DNA of 64,000 nucleotides from Sparassis latifolia (taxonomy: Eukaryota > Basidiomycota > Agaricomycetes > Polyporales > Sparassidaceae). Under the pieces are notes generated by a model. That model made no database searches, was not told where the DNA came from, and saw only the letters and a program-made list of their open reading frames with translations. The DNA is taken from contig CM031554.1 of the NCBI GenBank assembly GCA_018466975.1, forward strand, positions 1,550,001 through 1,614,000, written 5' to 3'. Positions 50,821 to 60,124 of the stretch are shown in pieces. Position numbers and translations under genes: made by a program. Numbering within the stretch: position 1 is the stretch's first letter; each line of letters opens with the position of its first letter.

Positions 50821-50922
50821 GAACACAATATACTGTAGGTTTTCACCAATCCAGATGGGGGTGTGACCGCGGACAGCTTTGCAACAATCCGGGCAGGCAG
50901 GTGGGACGTGATGGTGGACACA

Positions 50923-52263
50923 CATCAGGAAAACCTTAACTTTACTTATGGGGACTTATCTGTCTTATTCAAGTAATTAACATGTTCAAGTGTGTAAGCT
51001 GATCTCGATACTTAATCGGTTTGGCCGGTGGCTTGACTGGTGGCTTGACTGGCTTGAAATAGCTTGAAGCTTGATTTGTTGTTGCTTAATTGGCTTGAAG
51101 GTATGCAAATCACAACTGTACCAGTGTCAATAAGAACAACAAGTATATTAAGTACAGTAAGTACATGCAAAATGCGCAATAACATCCATTGCAATATGAG
51201 TGGGAGAAAGTAGATAACAGGGCACAGAGAAAAGTCAAGGAGAAAGAAGGCAGGCTCGCACCACGCCAGCAGGACTTGTTGGATTTCGAACATCTGAGTC
51301 ACATGACCACATGACGTATGTACAGAGTCGCACTCAGAGACACATTGCTTGACGTGCTTGAGACCCTGAGATAAGTGTCAGCTTAGAGTGCTAAATTGCC
51401 TTGTTCTGGCAGCTCGGCATCATAATTGCTTAGCACACTTATTAAAAGTATATTAAGTCCTGCCAAGTAATCAGTCAAAGAAATATCGGACACTTTATTG
51501 ACTTTTTGAGCTTGCCACCTTGGATAAGTGATCTAAGATAATTAAGGTGGATTATCGCACTTACCTGACAGTGAGAGATAAATAAGATGGTGCACAGAGC
51601 AATGAGTGTGTTAGGAGATGGGGAGCAGGGAGGACGAGGTGAGGGAGAACAAGTCACAACTTCCCAAAGTGGCTGCCTCAAGGGAATTTTTCTGGCAGTT
51701 TCAGAAAATTTTCCTTGAGAGCACTCACTCATGTCTTTGCTCAGTCTCTCCGAGGCTGACCTGCAGATTCTCATCGACTTCATCCACTCTCAGGCTAATC
51801 TCCCTCTGCAAATTATCTCTATTATATCTAAGCTTGACCTGGCTGCCTCTCTGGAGCCTTTTAGTCGTCCAGTGGCATATCTGTCTCCTTTGCTAATGCC
51901 AATGCTGATGCCCACTTGTGCTAGATCTCATCCTCAAATGATAGGAAAGGGCAAGCTCTTTGCCAAACAATTCAATGGCAATACACTTCAGTTCACTTAG
52001 TGTCCGTGTTCTGCTTAACTCCTCTACTGACTTATGTTACTTACCAAGTATATACATTAGTCAACTTATCGGACTTGACATGCCTGCTCGATTGCCTTAT
52101 CTGGTGGCTTAATGTCATAATTACTATTTCTACTTACTAATATAAACTAAGTAGAGTCAAGAAAGGTCTCAAAATATTATTTAAGGCTTGGTTCCCTTAT
52201 CGGAGTTGACCCCTTAGATAAGATGCTTAAGTCGATCAAAGTAAATTTAAGGTTTTCCTGATG
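50923..52263. mobile_element. Inner TIR element nested in the outer one
   Basis: Left end CATCAGGAAAACCTTAA and right end its reverse complement, TTAAGGTTTTCCTGATG, with similarity extending to TTTACTT (about 25 nt). Subterminal CTTATC and GGCTTGACTGG words recur inside. No clear target-site duplication was found (flanks GGACA and CCATG). The element is too short for a full transposase and is probably non-autonomous. Confidence 0.6.
51731..52000 (+). CDS. Small ORF inside the inner TIR element
   Basis: An 89-codon frame whose N-terminal half looks like genuine helical protein (MSLLSLSEADLQILIDFIHS; LPLQIISIISKLDLAASLE). It could be a captured gene fragment or the remnant of an element protein. 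No family was recognised. Confidence 0.35.
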   Translation: MSLLSLSEADLQILIDFIHSQANLPLQIISIISKLDLAASLEPFSRPVAYLSPLLMPMLMPTCARSHPQMIGKGKLFAKQFNGNTLQFT

Positions 52264-52864
52264 CCATGGGATATTGCAGACACCTGCCAGCCGTCAGGCC
52301 GGCCAACCTGCAGCTATTTGCTGCCACAGGGGGGGATTTACAGGCTAACTGTGTTAGGGTTCCTGTGATTAGCATTAGAGCATTCCCTACATGTTCTGAA
52401 TGTCCTCGCACCACAGGCCCCAGAAAATCTGCCCAGAATGGCTCATGGTCACATCCGGACACCACCTGTGTGACACCGGACAGAGTGTTGGATTCCGGAC
52501 AGGCCAAGGGCCTTGTGACCTGTGACCATCTGGATTGGTCAAAAACCTACAGTAGATATTGATTGTCGTTTTCCAGCTGAACCTGGCATAGAAAAATCGG
52601 GATGTACACACACCGTATGATGCAGGACTTCCTGAAATTAGTCAACAGTGTTACCTGCGAAAAAGGGCATAATGATGTACGTACTTAAATTTCCGATAGG
52701 AATGATCAAAGAATCGCAGAGATGATCATTATGTCCGATGCGCCTCCTTGCGAGGTCACTTCAATGACACCGGATAGCTGCCCATCGAGGAAAGGCTCGA
52801 CGTCCACCTGGCACAACTGCAACGAATGTCAGTCCCCGGCACTCAAAAGAATAGCCCGGCCAAT

Positions 52865-52870
52865 TATAAG
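52865..52870 (+). promoter_or_regulatory. TATA-like box of MGANQ copy 3
   Basis: TATAAG 41 nt before the ATG at 52,906. The intact gene has TATAAA at exactly the same distance (41 nt) from its ATG, which supports both the promoter and the start codon choice. Confidence 0.55.
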
Positions 52871-52905
52871 TAGGGCTGCCTCAGGTCATACGATGCATAC
52901 ACAAC

Positions 52906-54004
52906 ATGGGTGCCAACCAGTCTTCCAGTGGCGACCACAGTGCATTCTCCAACCCAGACAGCACTCGCAGCCAGAGTTGGGTATGGTGCACACGCGCTAC
53001 ATTACACAGAATGAACTGCCGTCGTTGTCACTAGCAGACGTCCTGACCCTAGGTGTCGTGCTCTGCGAGATGAGCGCATGCGACCAGATATTCAAGTCGT
53101 GGAATGACGACCTCGACAGGTAGTGTTCGCTGTGCTGTACTTCACATGCGGTACTGATTGTTCCTCAGCGTTGGGTTTGGTAGACAAACAGACCTTGAAA
53201 TACGGGTCCGACACCAGATCGGCACGCTGCAGGACCGAGCGCAGATGGCACTCTCTGCTACGGAGAAAATCGTCGAAGCACACCAATGTTTCAGCCAGAT
53301 CATGGCAGAGCGGCTCCGACGAGCGGCAGAGTCAGGCAGCCGGCTGACTCCCAATTCCAAAGTCCTCGAGATGGCAAACTCCATCAAGGAGCAGTCCGCG
53401 GAGGTGTCGTGACACGTTGGATCTATGTGCGAAACCCTTCGCCAGGTCATGGACACCCTCAATGAGACGCAGAAGAAAACACTGAGCTTGAAGGATCAGA
53501 TTTTGACGTGGTTGAGAAAGGTGCTCCAGGCACTCATGGTTATCCTCCAAGTAGCTGCAGCCGTCGCAAACATCTTTGCGCCGAATGGAATCTGGGCCAG
53601 TGGTGCCCTAGCTATTGGATCATTCGTTTCTTCTGCCACAGAAAAGGTCATATCTGAGATGGACAACTGCAGTAGTAAGTCGTCGCTGCATCTCTTGGCT
53701 TATCTCGATGTACTTATTCCTTACACCACCCCCACCCAGTGATCAACGGAGACTTCCAGCAGATGCTGTGATTTCTCCGCGAGAAAATCCCGCAAGACGT
53801 ACAACGTGCAGCGGACAGTCTGCAGGTCTTTGTGCGTGTCACCAAGCGCTCCGGCTGGAGTTAGAGATACAGGAGAGGGAGCTGCTGACAGTCGACGTCA
53901 ATGTTGCTCGGCAAGCGGAGGAGGATTGGAAACGTACGAACACCCAATTGCAGCAAGTGGTGCAGAGGCGCTGCCAAGGAACGTCACAGCATCCGAATGT
54001 ATAA
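52906..54004 (+). pseudogene. MGANQ-family copy 3, disrupted
   Basis: Starts MGANQSSSG at 52,906. A frameshift separates this from the rest of exon 1 (RYITQNELPSLSLADVLTLG, 52,990-53,122). Exon 2 runs 53,168-53,674 (FGRQTDLEIRVRHQIGTLQD; SLKDQILTWLRKVLQALMVI; APNGIWASGALAIGSFVSSA). It contains TGA at 53,410-53,412 where the intact gene has an Arg codon, consistent with CGA to TGA. Exon 3 (53,740-54,004) has another TGA near 53,769 and a frameshift. Intron positions match the intact copy. The TIR elements sit in its 5' region. Confidence 0.7.
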
Positions 54005-54174
54005 CCGATGTTAGCATGATGAGTGTAATCCAGTTCGCGGTAGTATCCTTACTATGAGGAGACAAGTGAATGTAGTCCATGCTTATTCTTCCGCTGGGTT
54101 TGCAGTCGGGATAGGGGCATTTATTCCCCAAACATTGTTGGAACACGTGCTGGATCCCGCCGGCGACTTCAGCC

Positions 54175-54203
54175 TACCACCACCACCACCACCACCACCA
54201 CCA
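54175..54203. repeat. Microsatellite (CAC)n
   Basis: About nine ACC/CAC triplets on the plus strand. Confidence 0.85.
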
Positions 54204-54204
54204 T

Positions 54205-55110
54205 TACTGTTACCGTTACCGTGCCGACACTACAGTCTGTCCACAGTGGCAATCCTGCCGTGACTTGTCCCGCTCATGGTGGGGTTCGACACAGGGACCA
54301 CCGGTGCCAGAAAATATTAAAACCACATCAGCCCCTATTGTTCGACATTTCGACATTCACCATCTGATGCTGTTGCTTTATTCTTTTCTCTTCCTCAGTG
54401 CACTGTCAACTCGGTGCCATGTCCTCTGCATCCAGGAGACTCTGTCTCAATAGGGGCTCCGACTGATACACACCATTTCTCACGCGATGCCTCTCAGTGC
54501 CGTTCTCTCCTCCCCTGTTGATTTTTCGTCATTCGACTTTCCATCGACCCCAGTTGCATTGGAAGCAATCACCTTCACAAGCCCTCTTGCAGTACGACAT
54601 CATCTGTTGTGCACCTTGATTGGTGACCATCTGATGACTGGCCATTATTGGGAGGACATGGATCATGGATCATGAAGGATTGAAGTTGGAACCAGTGAGT
54701 TTGCGAGGGCTGCATTTGTATTCATGCAATTTGTGCCGTGGATGACTGGGAAGAATGATGGACTTCATGGCTGTGGGACTTCAGAATGCTTACAGGTACT
54801 TCAAGGAGAACAGGTGAATAGCAAGCTTCAGCAGAGCTGCAGAAGGACTTTACTGTTGCATTACTTTACTTTACTTTACCATACATACTTTAGTTGTAGC
54901 TGACGAGGTGCCTTTCTGTACCTGAGCCACGTAGTTGGCGTAGTCAGCTAATTTCATACGTTTCCACGTTTCCTACGGGTACATTGTCCGTTTTGAGGAC
55001 GCAACCTACGCTGATGACAACGTTTGGATGCTCAGACGCATCGCCGTATTCGTGGTGTGTCTTGAGCCTCGACGTGATATCTTGATGCTCCTCTACCGTT
55101 GTCGCAACCC
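54205..55110. other. Intergenic between MGANQ copies 3 and 4
   Basis: Short frames only; a small (ACTTT)n-like run lies near 54,845-54,870. No gene recognised. Confidence 0.45.
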
Positions 55111-55114
55111 CACC

Positions 55115-56060
55115 ATGGGCCAGAGCACCAGCTATGCCCAGTCGAGCCATGGCTCGCAGGACGGAGAATCGAATCAGCATTATTCGCGCGCGAACGCCTG
55201 TGGCAAGCCAGGAACCACGCCCTCTCTATAGGCATGGATCGCACCTTTGAAGCCTACGTGGTACCTTCGGGCAGACGAAATAGGACTAATGCCGTGGTGC
55301 ACACCCTTGACATGGCTTTGATGAGCAGATGCGACCGGATATTCAGCGCGCGGAACGCGCATCTGGACATATAAGAATTTATCGTGTCACGGAAAGGCCC
55401 AGCTAATTCGCAGATCATAGTCCAAGCGGGGAGCAGACGGACCTAGTGAGGCGCGTCCGGTACTAAGTGACATACTGCAGGGCAAGACCAAGATGGCGCT
55501 GCTCGCCACAGAGCGTATTGTCGAGGCGCATCGGCACTTCGCAGATATCATAGTGGACCGACTGCGATACGTACGCTTCGCAGACCGGCGGCGAGCTCAA
55601 GGCTGAACCCAGGATAACCGAAACAGCCGCCTACATAAATCAGTACTCCGCCGATGTGTCGAAATATGTCGCGCAGATGTGCGAGGACCTCGGCGAGCTG
55701 GTGACTACCCTAGACGACGTGCAGCGAAAGCCACCGACGCTGAAGAAGCGCATCTTAAAGTGGTTGCGCAGAGCGCCGGACGCACTCGCGATTATATTGA
55801 GCGGATCAGCCCTGGCTTCATCTCTCGCTCCTGGCCTTGGAACAGCTGCAAGTGCCGCGTTAAGCATTGCCTCATCCCTCTCGTCCACTGGCAGTAGCAT
55901 CATCAATGATTACGAACTGTGAGTAGCCGGAAACCCTCGCCCGTATATTGGGTTGACAAGACGTTTATAAAGACTTCAACGCCGTCGTTCAAACCTTCCG
56001 TTACAGTGTTGCAGAAAGTCTATGGACCTTCGACGCCCGCCACCAGGCGCTCTGCCTAGA
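55115..56060 (+). pseudogene. MGANQ-family copy 4, diverged and disrupted
   Basis: Starts MGQSTSYAQSS at 55,115, again with Gly at position 2 and Ser at position 6, the pattern for N-myristoylation. A frameshift follows; the rest of exon 1 reads VVHTLDMALMSRCDRIFSA (55,300-55,374). Exon 2 is in two frames: DILQGKTKMALLATERIVEA near 55,480, then INQYSADVSKYVAQMCEDLG and SGSALASSLAPGLGTAASAA to 55,920. Exon 3 is short (AESLWTFDARHQALCLE) and stops near 56,059. It is the most diverged copy at protein level but is still CpG-rich. Confidence 0.65.
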
Positions 56061-56750
56061 ATGAAGCTTTTGAAGGGGAAATTGGTCAAGCTTACTCCCA
56101 ACTAGATCCAGCGTGCTCGGGAGGCGTAGAGATGCCCGAATGCCCAGCTACAGCTAGCTTCAGCGCGAAGATGACGAGCGGAGGAAACAACGTATTTGTG
56201 TGATAAGTTCCGTTTGTGTGGCACATCAGGATTATGGTTGTGAATAACAAAAATGTTGTTCACCATATTCCCGAACCTTTGTGCACAAACTTCAAGCTTT
56301 CGACGTTTCAACGTTCAGATATTCAGTACTGCATGATACCTACTACAGTCAGACTTGCTGGACATGCATAATCGTTGATATATTGTAACTGCAGTTGCTG
56401 CTTCATGGCCGTTAGAGGCCCTTCATGATCATTCTGCAGCCGATACCCTCAGCTTACTCTTGATATTGGTATGGAATACAATGGATGGAATGCCACCCGT
56501 CTTGTTTCAGCACAGATCATGGTCACCGAGCGTTCCTCGTTCAAAGCCTTCTCGTAAATCAGTGTGAGACTGAACCTTAAGTCCAACGTTCACGGAAACC
56601 TCGTGGCGTGAACCATATGAGCTATGGCATCCCCAGCTCAGCACACTGGAAGTAGAGCTGAGGCAGAAATAACCGAAGTTCAAACGATAGATAGGGAGCA
56701 GAGTTAGCAAACTTGTAGTCTGAACCAAAAAAATGTTATTGTCGCTCAGC
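56061..56750. other. Intergenic between MGANQ copies 4 and 5
   Basis: No gene recognised. The right part (from about 56,640) matches the 5' flank modules of the other family copies. Confidence 0.45.
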
Positions 56751-56995
56751 GCTCAGCCTCAGCTGAGTCTAGCATGGAAAGTTCGAGATGCACACGGTGC
56801 ACACGCACCATATGATGCAGAATTTCCGGAGATTAACCAACGAGCAAATGAATCGCCTCCTGGGTAGGAACGACCAAAAAATCATAGCGATGATCAACGC
56901 TGATCCATGTACGTACGCCCTACGCACCTCCCTCCGTGAGACAGTAGTTACAGTCATGGGAAGGTTCGATGTCCCGCTAGCACAGAGCAGGAGGT

Positions 56996-57001
56996 TATAA
57001 A
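56996..57001 (+). promoter_or_regulatory. TATA box of the intact MGANQ gene
   Basis: TATAAA 41 nt upstream of ATG 57,037, at the same spacing as in copy 3. Confidence 0.6.
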
Positions 57002-57036
57002 GAAGGCTACCTCAGATAGTGCCACGCACAGACGAC

Positions 57037-58130
57037 ATGGCTGCAAACCAGTCTTCCAGCAGCGATCCTAGCGCAATCTCGGTCCATACGAACCGCTACC
57101 CGGAGCTCACTTCGCGAGTAGCGTTAGGTCTACCACGCACGCGTCAGGTAACGCGGGACGAGCTATCGTCGTGGTCCAGGGCAGACATCCGAACTCTGTG
57201 GGTCGCGCTGCGCGAGATGAACACGTGCGAGCACATTTTCAAGTCGTGGATCGAACATTTCGACAAGTAACGTTCGCTGCTGCTTTGCGCCCCGCACAGG
57301 ACTGACTTTTGCGGATATTCCTCAGCGTGGAGCTGGGGAGACAGACGCGTCACGAGATACGGATCCGACACCAGATTAACCAGCTCCATGCCCAGGCCCA
57401 GATGGCCCTGCTTGCAACGGAGAAAATCGTCGATGCGTACCAGCGCTTCAGCGAGATTATGGCGGAGCGGCTGCGACGAGCGGCAGAGTTAGACGGCCGG
57501 CTTACCCAGGATTCCAGAGTCGTCGACACGGCGAACTTCGTCAGCGAGTATTCCGCAGAGGTGTCACGTCATGTTGCGACCATGTGCGAGAACCTCCGCA
57601 CGCTTGTGTCCACCCTCGAGGAGACGCACGACAGGAAACCGAACTTTATGGACAGGATTATCATGTGGCTGGAAAATGTCTTCGTTGCGCTATTCCAAGC
57701 CGCCGCGATGGCCGCGAGAAGCTACATGCCCAACGGAATCTTTGTTGGTGGTGCATTATCTATAGGATCCACTATATCCTCGGCGGCGGCGGCAATCACA
57801 GCTGACTTGGACAACCGGGGTCGTAAGTCATCGTCGCGTCTTTAGGCTCTTCTCCAATATATGTACTCATTTGCTACGATACTCCACGCAGAGAGCAGCG
57901 AAACCTTTCGGACAATTCTGCAACTCCTTCGAGAGAGGATCCCCCACGAGGCAAACCGCGTGGCGGAGAGTTTGCGGGTATTTGATGGGTGTCATCGGGC
58001 ATTCCGGCTCGAGTTGGAGGTTCGAGAGAGGGAGCTCAGCATCGATGTCGACGTCGCTCAGCAAGCAGAAGAGGACTGGAGATGCACAACTGTCCAGTTA
58101 CAACTAGTGAGACCATGTCGAGTAGAATGA
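57037..58130 (+). CDS. Intact MGANQ-family protein, unknown function
   Basis: Three exons: 57,037-57,266, 57,326-57,822 and 57,892-58,130, all GT-AG and in phase, giving 321 residues. An upstream ATG at 57,019 would add six residues; 57,037 was chosen because the other copies start there (MGANQ, here MAANQSSSS). Order of features: Ser-rich N-terminus; amphipathic helices (ATEKIVDAYQRFSEIMAERL; VSRHVATMCENLRTLVSTLE); a basic link (DRKPNFMDRI); a hydrophobic Gly/Ala-rich segment at about residues 200-235 (FVALFQAAAMAARSY; GGALSIGSTISSAAAAI); then a charged C-terminal helix (RLELEVREREL). Copies 3 and 4 have Gly at position 2, a myristoylation pattern lost here. A membrane-associated helical-bundle protein is a fair guess; the true function is unknown. 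Confidence 0.65.
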
Positions 58131-60124
58131 GAGACGGTCCTGTAATTACGAGTATACATGTTAGTATGACGAACAAGAGGCAAAAGTGCCACACATTTTG
58201 TCCTCGTGGTTTTCCTACTTGGTTGATTTCCGTTCTTCAAGTTACCTCTTAAGGGGAAAAGAGGGTTATGTATTGCGTGATGCATTCACGCAGTTTTTTG
58301 ATGGATGGATTATGCAGACAACCATTACACGGCGGGTCCTATTTCCACAACGCGAATTTTAGGGCAGGCGATCGGTCAGAGGCAAATTAGGGGGTGAGTT
58401 GTTAGCCTACGACACTTCTTCAGAGGGGTGTTGGTACTGAAGCCATTGTGAGGTAACAGGAGGAACCGCCGCGAGCGAGGCATGTTCTGCTGAGGTTTTA
58501 AATGTCTGAGAATCGTGGGTCCGAGAGTTCTTATGCAACAGTGGATATACATTTGCGCCAAAGCTGGACAGACATGGCAAAGGGAGGCGCGATGGACTGA
58601 GAGAACGCTAGGGTAGGCGCTCTGGCGAGGCTACACCTTTCCCCCCCTTCGAAACTGAGTCTGACCGTTCTGTCCCGAGCGCGTATAGAGAGGACAATGG
58701 GTCCGGGAAATTAGCTAATAACGGGAGAGAAAGAACGGCTAGGTGAGTTATCCTTCTGGGCGCTGTACACCCTGGTCACGATATGCACGTGCGCATGCTT
58801 CCCGCAACTGAAAGCCCAACTGTGGCGGATCAATGTGAGTGCGGAACGAGTGATCGGCCTTCTTCACGGATGCGTCATACTTGCCTGTCAGTTTCTGTCT
58901 CGACCGAGAACGCCTGTTGCCGCAGCAGAAGACTGCACTTTGAGTCGGCGGCATGCAGAATGAACCTTGAAGCAAGGACGACATCGCTGTCCTAACGAAG
59001 GGGGAATAGTCAGCAATTTCTCACTGACGCTCAACAGAGTTCGGCGAAGCCACCAGGTATCATGCAGATGCAACGTGTTTGACAAGACGCTAGGTTGGGT
59101 GCCTAAGTGGCTGCGACATAGTCACTACCAGCTAGATCTCTCTAGTCGCAATTGGGCCTCAAATCGTCACCAAGCGCCTCTGCAGTGACGGTGTTTAAGC
59201 TGCAGACAAAAGTCAAGGAACGCATACTCCTTCCTGACTTGACGACTGCTACGCTGTCTGTTCGTTGGACACCTATCCTGGGAACAGGTTTGCAAACATG
59301 TCTCCAAGTGAGCTCGAGGCCAATACGCATGACGTCCGCCGTCCAACTGGCGAGAGAACCTGTGACGAAAAAAAACCACAACGGACAGCATACGCGCATG
59401 TTACATTGTTCTTCGTGGATAAATGCAAGAATGGCGCTCAAATAGCGTCACAGCACCAGGACGACGCCTGCAAAAAGGGATAGATGCGGAGACGTCTGCG
59501 TTTCATTGTGCATAGATAGAGTCCGTACATACATGCGTAGGCGTCGTCTGCATCTTCATGACCTGTCCACGTAAAAAAAATCGAGCATTTTGGAATTCGC
59601 CACGGTGAAAGCATTTCGACGGGCCCAGAGACTTGCATCGAGCGTTTGTCATCCATTGTATCTTACTTTACGTGGCTTCTTCCGCAGCTTTCTTGTATTT
59701 GAGTGCCGTCTTAATAGATGTGCCCTTCCCCTCCTTGACGATGCGGCGCCCATGCGGTTGGGCCATCGCTTGACATAGTAGTCACAGTAGATGGAGCGGA
59801 TTTTTGAAGGTGTGAGGGGTACGACAGGGTGAAAAGAGAAAGTCAGACGGCGCTGGAACGGGCAGGAGAGAACCTGGAGAGTGGTCGGGTATTGCCGGTG
59901 TGTGGGAATTTAGGGACATGAGGCTTGAGGAAGGCGTCAAACACCACACGCCTATTGATGAAATGTCGGCGGTTCCGTCAGACGGCTTCCGCATCTCTCT
60001 TCCCCACGACCACCGCCTACTACTCCTTTGACCCTGGCGGCGACGACCAGACTGGTGGCGACAACAAACGCGACGAACGCTCTTTTTTTCTCCTTTTTCT
60101 ATTCGACCTGGTCGCTCTATCGCA
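58131..60124. other. Intergenic, no gene recognised
   Basis: Short frames on both strands without motifs. The last 60 bp before the xylulokinase ATG are CT-rich (60,080-60,115), a common feature of fungal promoters near the transcription start. Confidence 0.45.

Larger units (their letters stand above)
50826..52561. mobile_element. Outer TIR element upstream of MGANQ copy 3
   Basis: Ends are inverted copies of each other over about 36 nt: CAATATACTGTAGGTTTT on the left against CAATATCTACTGTAGGTT read inward from the right, both continuing into ACCAATCCAGATGG. Looser inverted similarity continues further in. Family copies near 50,210 and 56,725 have the same flanks (GTCTGAAC ... ATTGTCG-like) with only about 10-15 bp between them, so they represent unfilled sites. 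No transposase frame is visible. Total length about 1.74 kb including a nested element. Confidence 0.6.
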
